NCBI RefSeq assembly: GCF_022678645.1
Contig: NZ_JALBWV010000004.1
Location: forward strand, 124,001-188,000
Direction of reading: 5' to 3'
Length of the DNA stretch: 64,000 nucleotides
Source of the DNA: Saccharopolyspora soli
GTDB taxonomy: Bacteria > Actinomycetota > Actinomycetes > Mycobacteriales > Pseudonocardiaceae
Shown: positions 17,754-26,061 of the stretch, one piece after another
Layout: every line of letters starts with the position of its first letter
Position numbering within the stretch: the stretch's first letter is position 1
The notes under the pieces: generated by a model
The model's input: only the letters and a program-made list of their open reading frames with translations
The model's database searches: none
What the model was told of the DNA's origin: nothing
Program-made: the position numbers and the translations under genes

Positions 17754-17772
17754 GTTACACCGCCAGTGTTAC
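17754..17772. promoter_or_regulatory. 19-bp operator shared with the MerR-acyl-CoA synthetase locus
   Basis: GTTACACCGCCAGTGTTAC is an imperfect palindrome (7-bp arms, 5-bp centre, one mismatch) 52 bp upstream of the racemase GTG. It matches the site at 25169-25187 at 14 of 19 positions, with the differences nearly all in the centre. The MerR regulator encoded at 25.2 kb is the likely ligand-binding repressor or activator. This is inferred from the match. Confidence 0.55.
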
Positions 17773-17914
17773 AGACGTCAACCTCGTGACCTGCCCGAAA
17801 GCCCGCGAATTTGGGGCAGCCCGCAGTTGAGTGCGACGCTGCTCGCCGTTGTGGCTGCCGATCAAGCGCGGGTGATCTCAGCGGTGGCCGGGTGGAACCT
17901 CGCAACAAGCAAAG

Positions 17915-18012
17915 GGGCCGACGTGGTCACGTGGAATGGGCTACCCGCGTCGTTGCGGGATGTCCTACAGGGTCACGTCGGCCCTGTCTCGTCGGCGGCT
18001 GATATCGCCGAC
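17915..18012. other. Nested stem-loops in a 0.6-kb non-coding stretch, possible structured RNA
   Basis: From about 17773 to 18395 I see no convincing gene. Within it, GGGCCGACGTG (17915-17925) pairs perfectly with 17974-17984 around a 48-base loop. The loop itself holds CCCGC/GCGGG (17944-17948 with 17955-17959). A second hairpin follows: GTCGGCG (17991-17997) with CGCCGAC (18006-18012). The compound fold is more elaborate than a terminator. Strand and function are unknown, and it matches no RNA family I recognise. Confidence 0.35.
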
Positions 18013-18395
18013 GGGAACAACAGCGATGTCGTCCCACCCTTCGGGTACGGATGGATGAGGCACATTCGTTGCGGGCCGCCTGACGTGGCTGCGAGTAGCA
18101 CCGTGCGGACTTGGTTCGCGTGACCTTGCGCTCTACGGTGTGGAATTGCAGTTTTCGACGCATTCGAGAGCCTTCTTGCGCGCGTCAGGTGAGCCGTTCG
18201 GAGGTAGGGATTCGCCGAGGGTTCGGCTTTTCCGGGAGATTCCGGATAACCGGGTTCCGGTCGGCGAAGTTGATCAGCAAGCTGGGGCGGACTTGTCACC
18301 TATTTCGTCATTGTTGCGTGGTGCACGCCAACTGCTGCCAGTCCCCGTGCCTGTTGGTGGTTCAGCGTGGATTGCGCTCCCAGACTGTGGGTTGG

Positions 18396-18929
18396 ATGGT
18401 TCGGATGCCGGGTGGAACCAAGCTGTCGGGACGTAGCAGACGGCTGGCCGTGGGATTTCTCGTATCCCTTGCGAGCGCGGCGATGGCTGGCGTCATCGTG
18501 TTGCTGGTCGAGTACGGCGTGGTGCAGAGGTTGTTCGGCGGGTCGGCCACCGAGAACGTGCGGTGGACGACGACGGGCACTTCAACGGACATCGCGGGCG
18601 CATACGCGGAGGGCGAGGTCCGGCGCGGGTCGGACGAACGCATCCACCTCGTCGGGCGGCTGCAGGACACTCACCCGGACGGCAAGGGCACCGCGCTGAT
18701 CATCAGCGTGGCACACGGGGACCGGGTCGAAGAGGTTACCGACTACAACACCGGCGGGGCCAACCACTCGATCGACATCGGCATGCAGCCGACGGGTCGC
18801 AGCTTCCCCGACACCATCAAGTCCATCTCGGTCCGCGAATGCCTTACCGCCTGGGCTGACGAGACCAGGACACGACTGGTACTCGATCGCTGCGGCACCA
18901 CGCCCGCCTTGATCTGGCCCGCCAGCTAG
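18396..18929 (+). CDS. Membrane-anchored protein of unknown function
   Basis: I do not recognise a family. The 177-residue protein starts with a basic stretch (GTKLSGRSRRLAVG), then one strongly hydrophobic segment (FLVSLASAAMAGVIVLLVEYGV, about residues 23-44), so it is probably anchored with its C-terminal domain outside. The rest is soluble with a likely beta-rich fold. Two Cys residues near the end (RECLTAW and DRCGTT) are about 18 residues apart and could form a disulfide. The reading frame is open further left, but that part has poor codon bias. The ATG at 18396 is chosen, with 18405 also possible; the ribosome site is weak for both. It stands alone between non-coding stretches. Confidence 0.6.
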   Translation: MVRMPGGTKLSGRSRRLAVGFLVSLASAAMAGVIVLLVEYGVVQRLFGGSATENVRWTTTGTSTDIAGAYAEGEVRRGSDERIHLVGRLQDTHPDGKGTALIISVAHGDRVEEVTDYNTGGANHSIDIGMQPTGRSFPDTIKSISVRECLTAWADETRTRLVLDRCGTTPALIWPAS

Positions 18930-19153
18930 CCGCTGCGGGGCCGGACCGCGTTCCGCCCAGCATCCGGGCAATCGCCCGAATCGGCATGCCCGCACCGGCG
19001 CAACCGACTGATCTCCGGCCAGCATCACTCCAGCGATTTCGCGCGAAATCGGCCACAGCGGCCACCTCCGGAACGGCCCGCGGACGAACCATCACGATCC
19101 ACTTCTGAAATCGCGGCAGGTTCCGCCTGCGGGAGCCTTCGGCTTTCGGTGGA

Positions 19154-19774
19154 TTATCGGCGCTTGGCCCAGAACAGCGTGTGCCCACCAGCGCCTTCCG
19201 GAACGAATTCGTCGGAGACGACACCAAAGCCCGCCGTCGAAATCCAGGCACGGTAGGTGGCGGAGTCGACGTGGCTCCACCACATGGTGGCGCCGCTGCC
19301 GAGCCAGTCGGGCTCGGATCCGGTCCAGGCTCCGTGGCCGGTCGTGACGAGCAGCCATCCGCCGGGCCTCAGCCAGATGGCAATCCGCGCGAAAAGCGGC
19401 GGCTGCTCGTCGAGCGGCAGGTGGATGAACATGTAGAGGCAGACGATCGCGTCGAAGGACGCTGCGGGGAATGCTGCCCCGGTCGCGTCTGCCTGGATGA
19501 ACGTCGCCTCCGGGACGAGGTTGCGGGCTCGCCGCACCTGCACCGCGCTGAAATCCACGCCGGTGACCGCATGTCCCGCTCTGGCCAAGGAACGGGCGAC
19601 CGGGACGCCGCACCCGCAGCCCAGATCGAGGATGTCGGCGCGGGCTGGGACGCAGCTGCTGAGTCGAGCGATCCACGGCGCGTACTGGCCGTCATCCGCG
19701 TCATCCCGGCGGTAGTGGTAGGACACCGCGTCGTAGCCGCGACGGACCACTTCCTTTGGATGCAGATCGTCCAT
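19154..19774 (-). CDS. SAM-dependent class I methyltransferase
   Basis: The 206-residue protein has a clear class I fold. Motif I is ILDLGCGCGVPVARSLA near residue 47. Acidic residue two follows in VTGVDFSAVQ, motif II/III in ASFDAIVCLYMFIHLP, and motif IV in LRPGGWLLVTTG. The substrate-binding C-terminal part has two Trp-rich segments. It belongs to the small UbiE/Methyltransf_11-like group, which acts on diverse small molecules. The ATG at 19774 (MDDLHPKE) is chosen because homologues usually start close to such a helix; the open frame before it has poor codon use. It has no operon partners, and the substrate is unknown. Confidence 0.82.
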   Translation of the reverse strand: MDDLHPKEVVRRGYDAVSYHYRRDDADDGQYAPWIARLSSCVPARADILDLGCGCGVPVARSLARAGHAVTGVDFSAVQVRRARNLVPEATFIQADATGAAFPAASFDAIVCLYMFIHLPLDEQPPLFARIAIWLRPGGWLLVTTGHGAWTGSEPDWLGSGATMWWSHVDSATYRAWISTAGFGVVSDEFVPEGAGGHTLFWAKRR

Positions 19775-19909
19775 CCGTCGAAGATTAGGTGGCAATCCCG
19801 GTGGAGTACCAGCAGTTTTCGGCTTCACCGCGCGAAAAACCGTCGCCGACTGCAAGGACATCACCCGCATGCGGCGCCGAAGCGGAGAGCGAACGCGGTA
19901 ACGGCGACG

Positions 19910-20173
19910 ATGATCGTCCACAAGCGACTCGTGCCCCGCGCCATCGACGAACTAATCGCGCTACTCACCGGCACGATCGTTCCCAGCCGGTGGTCCGTCC
20001 TGATGTCGTCCCTCGACCTGCCCGCCGGACTCGGCGGCCTGGTCGCCAGTGGCGAAGAGTTCGCTATGGCCTGGCCGCACGCCGCCGAACCGCACCTGCC
20101 ACCGTGGCCGACTCGTCCGCGGGCCGAACAGGCCGCCCACCCACGACCAGGCAACTCACATCTCTCCCGGTGA
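19910..20173 (+). CDS. Possible small protein of unknown function
   Basis: This 87-codon frame starts at ATG 19910 and keeps strong GC bias at third positions throughout, which argues for coding. It has an N-terminal helix-like part (VHKRLVPRAIDELIALLTG) and a Pro/His-rich tail (AAEPHLPPWPTRPRAEQAAH). No domain is recognised, and there is no good ribosome-binding site within 12 bases. It may be a real small actinobacterial protein or a chance frame; I cannot decide from this sequence alone. Confidence 0.35.
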   Translation: MIVHKRLVPRAIDELIALLTGTIVPSRWSVLMSSLDLPAGLGGLVASGEEFAMAWPHAAEPHLPPWPTRPRAEQAAHPRPGNSHLSR

Positions 20174-20266
20174 CCTGGGACGTTTGACCCACGCCGATCC
20201 GGGTGCGCAGGCTCATCCTGGGGGCGGCGGAACCTCACAAGGCAGGGTCCAAGGGGGGTGCGCATC

Positions 20267-20560
20267 ATGTCCGTTCGACTCATCGTCCTGGCGCTGGCCG
20301 CATTCGCCGCGCTGGCCGTCGTGATGAGCGCTGCCACTGCGCTCTCCGCGCCGATTCCCACTGCTCCGCAGCCACCGGGACCTCGTCCCGTCTTGACCGA
20401 CTACGTGAGACCACCCGAGCCGCCTGCATTGACTCCGCCCGGCACTACCGACACACCAGGCACTCAGGGAACCTCAGGCAAACCTGGCATCGGCGAATCG
20501 GGATCGACCACCGGGACCAGTGGCACTTCAGGATCGGAGGCGACCGGCACCATCAACTGA
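20267..20560 (+). CDS. Small Pro/Thr/Gly-rich exported or membrane-anchored protein
   Basis: The 97-residue product has an N-terminal hydrophobic segment (LIVLALAAFAALAVVMSAAT, about residues 5-24) followed by ALSAP, which may be a signal peptidase site or a membrane anchor. The remainder is low complexity, rich in Pro, Thr, Gly and Ser (for example PGTTDTPGTQGTSGKPG), as in cell-wall spacer or surface-exposed tails. GGGGGG lies about 9 bases upstream of ATG 20267; a GTG three codons earlier overlaps that site. No family or function is recognised. Confidence 0.6.
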   Translation: MSVRLIVLALAAFAALAVVMSAATALSAPIPTAPQPPGPRPVLTDYVRPPEPPALTPPGTTDTPGTQGTSGKPGIGESGSTTGTSGTSGSEATGTIN

Positions 20561-20589
20561 TCCCAACCGGCTGGTACGGGCCGAGGTGG

Positions 20590-21525
20590 TCACCGCGACG
20601 CGGTAGCCAGGGTCTCAAGGCCGTCGAGGAGCATCGCGAGGCCGAGGGCGAACATCTCGTCGAGGTTCATGTCATACCCCTCGCGCAGCGCCCCGAAGTG
20701 GCCGAAGAGCTTGGCGAAATGCGGGTAGCGGCCCATGATCTCCTCGTCGTTGATCCTGGGCAGGTACTGAAGATCGGTCCACTCCTCGGCCGACAAGCCG
20801 GTGGCGGACAGCGCCTCGTCCTCGCGCTCGAAGTTCGCCGCCAGGCCCACGACGTGGCTGTACAGCAGCACATGGACATCGAAATGGAGCTTCGGCGGCA
20901 AGCCGACGCCGCCCAAGGCCCCGAGCAGGCGGTCGCCGAACGCGAGCAGGTTCGGCAGTGGCAGCGGCCGGGTGAGCGGGTGGACCTGGCCGAGCCACGG
21001 GTGCGCCCGATGCAGCCGCCAGAGCGCACGAGTGAGGAACTCGACCCGCTCGCGCCACGACCCCGACTCGTCGTCGTCCTCGAACGACAGCGTTCCGTAG
21101 ACGGTGTCGGCCATGGCCAGCACGAGCTCATCCTTGCCTTCCACGTGGCGGTACAGCGACATCGGCGCGATGCCGCAGCGGCCGGCGACCGCGCGCATCG
21201 ACACCGCTTCCAGCCCCTCGGCATCGGCGATCGCGACCGCCTCGGCGAGGACCCGCTCGCGGGTGAGCTCCGCCGCGGAATCGCCCGACCCGCGCGCCGG
21301 GCGGCGGGGCGCGACGACGGTTCCCGAGCGCGGGCGCGTGAGCACCAGTCCCTCCGCCCGCAACACGTCCAACGCCTTCACCGCCGTGGCGAGAGCCACA
21401 CCGAACTCCTGGGCGACCTGGCGAGTGGACGGCACCTTGTCCCCAGGAACCAGCTCCCGGTCGGTGATGCGCCTGCTTAGCTCGGCGGCGATGCGTGCGT
21501 AGGGCGGCTCGACCTGTTCCGCCAC
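20590..21525 (-). CDS. GntR-TetR fusion transcriptional regulator
   Basis: The 311-residue protein joins two DNA-binding modules. Residues 1-75 are a GntR winged helix (YARIAAELSRRITDRE, PSTRQVAQEFGVALATAVKA). Residues 85-145 are a TetR helix-turn-helix (ERVLAEAVAIADAEGLEAVSMRAVAGRCG and SLYRHVEGKDEL). A TetR-type C-terminal ligand domain follows. Such double-headed regulators are known in actinobacteria, often beside flavin monooxygenases or efflux genes. It is divergent from the FAD monooxygenase 160 bp away, so it probably represses that gene and itself until a substrate binds. A 16-bp palindrome lies between them. The effector is unknown. Confidence 0.88.
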   Translation of the reverse strand: MAEQVEPPYARIAAELSRRITDRELVPGDKVPSTRQVAQEFGVALATAVKALDVLRAEGLVLTRPRSGTVVAPRRPARGSGDSAAELTRERVLAEAVAIADAEGLEAVSMRAVAGRCGIAPMSLYRHVEGKDELVLAMADTVYGTLSFEDDDESGSWRERVEFLTRALWRLHRAHPWLGQVHPLTRPLPLPNLLAFGDRLLGALGGVGLPPKLHFDVHVLLYSHVVGLAANFEREDEALSATGLSAEEWTDLQYLPRINDEEIMGRYPHFAKLFGHFGALREGYDMNLDEMFALGLAMLLDGLETLATASR

Positions 21526-21589
21526 GACGGCTCCCTTCCCGACCCTGTCCTATGACAGATGTTCCTCGGCGGCGACCTGCCGACGCCCC

Positions 21590-21605
21590 ACTGTACTAGC
21601 GCAGT
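21590..21605. promoter_or_regulatory. Candidate operator of the GntR-TetR regulator
   Basis: ACTGTACTAGCGCAGT is symmetrical at 12 of 16 positions (ACTGnnCTAGnnCAGT). It lies in the divergent gap, 65 bp before the regulator start and 80 bp before the monooxygenase start. Binding is inferred from position and symmetry only. Confidence 0.4.
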
Positions 21606-21684
21606 CGAGCCACGTATTTGCAGTTCATAACGAATTTTCTGATCGTGGATCACAGCAGGGAGTACAACGTATTGGAGGAACCCG

Positions 21685-22806
21685 ATGACCGCCGTCCTCA
21701 TCTCCGGCTCCAGCGTCGCCGGCTCCGCACTGGCCTACTGGCTGCGCGAACAGGGCATGACCCCGGTCGTGGTCGAACGCGCCCCGGCGCCGCGCCGCGG
21801 CGGCCAGGCGGTCGACGTGCGCGGAGCGGCCCTGACCGTCCTGCGCCGCATGGGGCTCGAAGGCGCCGCCCGCGAACTGGAGAACCACACCAACGGTATG
21901 TCGATGCTCGACGCCGAAGGCAACGAGGTCTTTCGATCCGAGGAGATCGCGCTCTCCTCGGGCAACCTCGACTCCGACGACATCGAGATCCTCCGAGAGG
22001 ACCTCGTGCGCCTCGTCCACGCACGCAACCAGGGCGTCGAACACGTCTTCGGCGACTCGATCACCGCCATCCACCAGGAGGCAGACGGTGTCACCGTGGA
22101 ATTCGAGCACGCCGCACCGCGCCGCGTCGACCTGGTGATCGGTGCGGATGGCCTCCACTCGAACACCCGCCGCCTCGCCTTCGGACCCGAGTCGCGGTTC
22201 ATCAACCACCTCGGCACATACCTCTCGGTGTTCAGCGAGGAGAACTACCTTGGCCTGGACCGGTGGCAGACCTGGTTCAACAACGGTTCCGCCGGGGGCA
22301 CGGTCATGACCGTGCGCGACAACTCCGAGCTGCGGATCTTCCTCGGCTTCGCCTCGGCGCCGATCGAGTACGACCATCACGACGTCCGAGCGCAGAAGCA
22401 GCTCGTCGCCGACCACGTGACCGGCATCGGGTGGGAGCTGCCCAGCCTCATCGAGCGGATGTGGCGGGCGGAGGACTTCTACTTCGACTCGATGGCGCAG
22501 ATCAAGATGGACTCCTGGTCTTCCGGGCGGGTGTCCCTCGTCGGCGATGCCGCGCACTGCGCCGCGCCGCTGTCGGGCCAGGGCACCAGCCTCGCGCTGG
22601 TCGGCGCCTATGTCCTCGCCCTCGAACTGGGGCGCACCGACGACCACGAGCTCGCCTTCGCCCGCTACGAACGGCGCATGCGCCCGTTCGTCGAGGACAA
22701 CCAGGCGCTCGCCCTGATGGACCGCGAGAAGAACTCCCCGCAGGAGATGACGGCCCGCACCGACGCCGTGAAGAACGCCATCGACTTCGACGCGATCATC
22801 GACTAG
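21685..22806 (+). CDS. FAD-dependent monooxygenase (TetX/PhzS-like)
   Basis: This 373-residue flavin monooxygenase of the PF01494 family inserts one oxygen atom into an aromatic or antibiotic-like substrate with NAD(P)H. The FAD Rossmann motif is atypical at the start: ISGSSVAGSALAYWL replaces the usual GxGxxG with SGSSVAG, as in several TetX-like enzymes. The NAD(P)H/FAD motif LVIGADGLHS lies near residue 152 and the GD motif SLVGDAAHCAAPLSGQGTS near residue 289. GGAGGA precedes the ATG. The divergent GntR-TetR gene suggests induction by its substrate, so a detoxifying role is plausible. The substrate is not predictable. Confidence 0.88.
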   Translation: MTAVLISGSSVAGSALAYWLREQGMTPVVVERAPAPRRGGQAVDVRGAALTVLRRMGLEGAARELENHTNGMSMLDAEGNEVFRSEEIALSSGNLDSDDIEILREDLVRLVHARNQGVEHVFGDSITAIHQEADGVTVEFEHAAPRRVDLVIGADGLHSNTRRLAFGPESRFINHLGTYLSVFSEENYLGLDRWQTWFNNGSAGGTVMTVRDNSELRIFLGFASAPIEYDHHDVRAQKQLVADHVTGIGWELPSLIERMWRAEDFYFDSMAQIKMDSWSSGRVSLVGDAAHCAAPLSGQGTSLALVGAYVLALELGRTDDHELAFARYERRMRPFVEDNQALALMDREKNSPQEMTARTDAVKNAIDFDAIID

Positions 22807-22822
22807 CGCGCTACCCGCTCGA

Positions 22823-23917
22823 TCATCGAACCAGGACAGGCTGTTGTCTGACGTCGATCACCATGGCGGTGACGTTGTCTTCGGACCCGCGTTCCACTGC
22901 GCTCTTGACGAGTTCGTCCGCGGATTCTTGAGGTTCCGCCCGCGCTGCCAACACGGCCTTCACGTCGTCGGCGGACAGGGCTTTGAACAGACCGTCGGTG
23001 CACAGCAGCAGTCGGTCGCCCGATTTGCACGACACCCCCGCGTAGTCGACATCGACGTCGGGATCGACACCGATCGCTCGCGTGAGCACGTACCGATGCG
23101 GATGCGTCTGGGCTTCTGCTTCGCTGATCTCTCCAGCGCGCAGCAACTCCGCGATGACGGTGTGGTCGTGCGTGAGCTGGTCAAGACGCCCGTTGCGAAG
23201 GCGGTACAGGCGCGAGTCACCTGCATGCAGGGCCACGGCGGCAGTATCGGTGGTCATCGCGAGGGCCACCAGGGTCGTGCCCATCGTTGCCTCTTCACGG
23301 TCCGCTCGCCGCCAGACCGCCTGATTGGCCTCGTGGTAGGCATGGAGGAGCCCCGCGATGCTGCGGTCTAGCGCGAAAGCGGCGTCGAGCGTGTCGAGGG
23401 CGAGCCTGCTGGCGACCTCCCCGGCTGCGAGACCGCCGACGCCGTCCGCCACCGCGAACAGCCCGTCGGCGACGAGCACGGCGTCCTGGTTGATCTCACG
23501 GCCACCCCGGTGAGTCGTCGTCCCGGCAACAAGAGTGCTGGTCACGTCAGATCCTTTCGTTCCGATGATCGCTCGAGTTGACGAAGGTGTTCGACCTGAT
23601 GCGAGAGCCGCTCGGGCTTCGGCCAGCGCCTGACGCCGGGCTGCCGAGGCTTGCACGATCTCGCGTTCCCAGTGATCGAGCTGGATCGCGTCGGGATGGG
23701 CGAAGAAGCTCGCGATGTCGTCGACCGCGATTCCGGCCCGGCGCAGCAAGGCGATGATTCGAGCCTGGTGCAGCTGGCCGGTCGAGTAGTAGCGGTAGCC
23801 CGACCAGGCATCGACGGCGGCCGGTACCAACAGGCCAGCAGCGGCGTAGGAGCGCAGCATCTTGGCTGACAGGCCGCATCGCGACGAGAACTCGCCAATG
23901 CTCAGCATTTCATCCAC
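22823..23917 (-). CDS. MerR DNA-binding domain fused to a PP2C-type protein phosphatase
   Basis: The 364-residue protein combines two domains that usually occur apart. Residues 1-75 are a MerR winged helix (SIGEFSSRCGLSAKMLRSYA, YRYYSTGQLHQARIIALLRR). From about residue 130 there is a full metal-dependent PP2C phosphatase: REINQDA, FAVADGVGGLAAGE, MGTTLVALAM, LHAGDSRLYRL, RLLLCTDGLF and SEDNVTAM, with all metal-binding Asp residues in place. No effector domain of the MerR-SAM type is present, so the phosphatase may be the signalling output or input of a DNA-bound protein. It converges on the monooxygenase with a 16-bp gap. The GTG start at 23917 is followed three codons on by an ATG that could also serve. 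Confidence 0.88.
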   Translation of the reverse strand: MDEMLSIGEFSSRCGLSAKMLRSYAAAGLLVPAAVDAWSGYRYYSTGQLHQARIIALLRRAGIAVDDIASFFAHPDAIQLDHWEREIVQASAARRQALAEARAALASGRTPSSTRAIIGTKGSDVTSTLVAGTTTHRGGREINQDAVLVADGLFAVADGVGGLAAGEVASRLALDTLDAAFALDRSIAGLLHAYHEANQAVWRRADREEATMGTTLVALAMTTDTAAVALHAGDSRLYRLRNGRLDQLTHDHTVIAELLRAGEISEAEAQTHPHRYVLTRAIGVDPDVDVDYAGVSCKSGDRLLLCTDGLFKALSADDVKAVLAARAEPQESADELVKSAVERGSEDNVTAMVIDVRQQPVLVR

Positions 23918-24125
23918 GCCGTGAGCATGAGCCCTTCCCGCAGGGCAGGGTCAACACGCCCGACCTCGCCACGCCTTGACCGCCTACGCGCCGACCTCGG
24001 CGTGGTGATCTCACAGGTCGTGGCTATCGGAGCGCTGGTTGCCCGGCCGATGGCGCAGGAGCCAGAAATCGACAACTTGCCAGTGGGATTCCTCTCCCCG
24101 GACGGGAACGCAAGTGGTGTTGGTG

Positions 24126-25040
24126 TCACGTGTTGGTCAACTGGAAGTGCCAGATGATCATCCTCGGCACTCCCTCGTTGGCTGCTCGTGCTGCTTCGGG
24201 TACCAGGTCGGTCAGGCTCCACGGCCAGGTGTGCCACGGACCCATGGTCGGTGGATTCGACGAGGCGGCGTGGTTGCTCGTCGGTGTGCGGGGTTCTTCG
24301 CAGCCTCGGAGTTGCAGGCCCACCAGAAGGGCGGCGCGCAGGTAATCCCCGACCAGGTGGCGATGGCTGACCAGTCGCGCGGGCCGCCCGTCCGGGCCGC
24401 GCACCGGCGGGATCGAGCCCCGCGCCACTGCCTCCGGATGCACGTCGGCGATGACCAGGTGTCCGCCTGGACGCAGCACCCTGGCGAACTCCGCCACCAC
24501 CGGGTTGAGCGCGGGGAGGTGCGTCAGCGCCAGGCCGCAGACGACCAAGTCCACTCCGGAGTCCGCGACTGGAAGCCGGTGCAGATCGCCGAGCAGGAAC
24601 TCGCCCTGCGGCACTCGCACGCGGGCGCGCGCGAGCATGTCGGGCGAGCTGTCCACCGCGACGACCCGATGACCTCGCTCGGCCAGCCATTGCGCATATC
24701 GGCCGGTGCCGCACGCCGCGTCCAACGCGACACCTGGTGGCAGCGCATCGACGATCCGCTTCACCTCGGGCTCGTCGATGTCGAATGCCGCGTTGCCGGG
24801 CTGGTCATAGGTCTCGGACCACACCCGGTAGCCGTCAACCGTGTTCACGCGGTGCACGTCCACGGCTGCGTTTTTCAGCGACTCGTCCTGGAGCAACCTG
24901 CGGATCTCGGCGATCCGAGACTCGGTGAAGTCGCGGTCGAATTCCCCGATGAACCCGCGCAACAGGGCGATGCCCTCAAGTCCGAGCAGGTAGGCCAACG
25001 GATGCTCGTAGCTCACCAGGGCGACGCTAACGATCCACAC
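24126..25040 (-). CDS. SAM-dependent methyltransferase
   Basis: The 304-residue class I methyltransferase has a longer N-terminal part of about 95 residues before the SAM fold. Motif I is ALDAACGTGRYAQWLA near residue 105 and the ribose-binding acid is in VVAVDSSPDML. Motif II is in GVDLVVCGLALTHLP and motif III in VLRPGGHLVIADVHPE. The family fits the Methyltransf_11/25 groups. The gene is divergent from the MerR gene, and the shared 19-bp operator lies in the gap, so it may be co-regulated with acyl-CoA metabolism. Start choice is weak: GTG at 25040 lacks a close ribosome site and an in-frame GTG lies 8 codons on. The substrate is unknown. Confidence 0.8.
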   Translation of the reverse strand: MWIVSVALVSYEHPLAYLLGLEGIALLRGFIGEFDRDFTESRIAEIRRLLQDESLKNAAVDVHRVNTVDGYRVWSETYDQPGNAAFDIDEPEVKRIVDALPPGVALDAACGTGRYAQWLAERGHRVVAVDSSPDMLARARVRVPQGEFLLGDLHRLPVADSGVDLVVCGLALTHLPALNPVVAEFARVLRPGGHLVIADVHPEAVARGSIPPVRGPDGRPARLVSHRHLVGDYLRAALLVGLQLRGCEEPRTPTSNHAASSNPPTMGPWHTWPWSLTDLVPEAARAANEGVPRMIIWHFQLTNT

Positions 25041-25168
25041 CCGGACGAGCCACGGATTTGTCAGCCCACCTCCGGAGGGTTCCGACCCAACAACAGGCCG
25101 GTGCGAGAACTGCGCGGCCGCGTCCTGCCTTGGTGCGTCGGGCCGCGCAGGTCAGAGCCGGTCGCTAT

Positions 25169-25206
25169 GTGACACCTTTGGTGTTACAGCAGTCACGGAG
25201 TAACGT
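25169..25206 (+). promoter_or_regulatory. MerR-gene promoter and 19-bp operator
   Basis: The operator GTGACACCTTTGGTGTTAC (25169-25187) is palindromic with one mismatch around TTT. It overlaps a putative -35 (TTGGTG, 25178-25183), which is 17 bp from TAACGT (25201-25206). The -10 ends 7 bases before the ATG, so the transcript may be leaderless. Overlap of operator and -35 suggests autorepression. The element matches the one at 17754-17772. Confidence 0.55.
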
Positions 25207-25213
25207 TGCCTGC

Positions 25214-25930
25214 ATGCTCCGAACTGCGGACGAAGAGCTCACCATCGACGAACTGGCCGCCCGCGCCGGAGTTACCGTGCGCACTGTTCGGTTCTATTCC
25301 TCGCGCGGCTTGCTCCCACCGCCTCGGCTGCGCGGCCGACTTGGTCTGTACGGGGGCGACCACCTGGCCCGGCTCGACCTGATCCGCGAACTGCAGGCCC
25401 TCGGCTTCACGCTGTCCGCGATCGAGCGCCACCTGGAGCGCATCCCCGCTGACGCTTCCCCGGACGAACTCGCCTTGCAGCGCGCGTTGATCGCGCCGTG
25501 GACCGACGACCGCTCCGAAGACCTGGACCGCCACGAGCTCGATCGCCGCGCCGGTCGCCACCTCGACGACCAACTGGTTCACCAGCTCATCGAACTCGGG
25601 ATCCTGCAACGTATTCCGGACTCGACACGGCTGCGGCTGCCCAGTCCGGCGATGCTCGGCGTCGGACTGCAGATCCTCGACCTCGACCTGCCGCTGGAAA
25701 TGCTCGTGCAGGCCAAGGGAATCGTCGAACGGCACACCGCGGAGATCGCCGCCGAGCTGCGCGAGCTGTTCGCCGCGAACGTGCTGCGCCCGTACGTCGA
25801 ACGCGGTCGCCCGGAGGAAGAGCGCGAGCGGGTTCGCGCGGCAACCGACCAGCTGCGCCCGCTGACCATCCAGGTGTTGGTCAACGGTTTCCAGCACGCC
25901 GTCAACGACGTGATCCGCGACCACGTCTGA
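25214..25930 (+). CDS. MerR-family regulator, probable regulator of acyl-CoA degradation
   Basis: The 238-residue protein begins with a MerR winged helix (TIDELAARAGVTVRTVRFYS, LARLDLIRELQALGFTLSAI), followed by a helical C-terminal ligand domain without metal-binding Cys. It resembles the group of MerR proteins found beside fatty-acid or branched-chain acyl-CoA genes. It is followed by an acyl-CoA synthetase gene in the same direction 131 bp on. A copy of its operator occurs upstream of the racemase/acyl-CoA dehydrogenase operon 7.4 kb away. I therefore infer control of an acyl-CoA regulon. ATG 25214 is chosen because the promoter elements lie immediately upstream; a longer open frame starting at 25058 would run through them. 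Confidence 0.82.
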   Translation: MLRTADEELTIDELAARAGVTVRTVRFYSSRGLLPPPRLRGRLGLYGGDHLARLDLIRELQALGFTLSAIERHLERIPADASPDELALQRALIAPWTDDRSEDLDRHELDRRAGRHLDDQLVHQLIELGILQRIPDSTRLRLPSPAMLGVGLQILDLDLPLEMLVQAKGIVERHTAEIAAELRELFAANVLRPYVERGRPEEERERVRAATDQLRPLTIQVLVNGFQHAVNDVIRDHV

Positions 25931-26061
25931 TTTGACCGGATCGAGTGGTCGAACGCCTCGCGATTCCAGCTTTCGGCGCTGGCCAACGACGCCTCTGATG
26001 CGGTTTTATCGCGTCGTGATGCATGTCACTCCCGATCGGCGATGAGGGGAGACCGGCTGCG

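Noticed and set aside
24039-25172. 377-codon forward frame over the methyltransferase
   Set aside because: It lies opposite the clear methyltransferase frame and has no domain.
25058-25213. 52-residue N-terminal extension of the MerR regulator
   Set aside because: It would run through the operator and promoter; MerR similarity starts just after ATG 25214.
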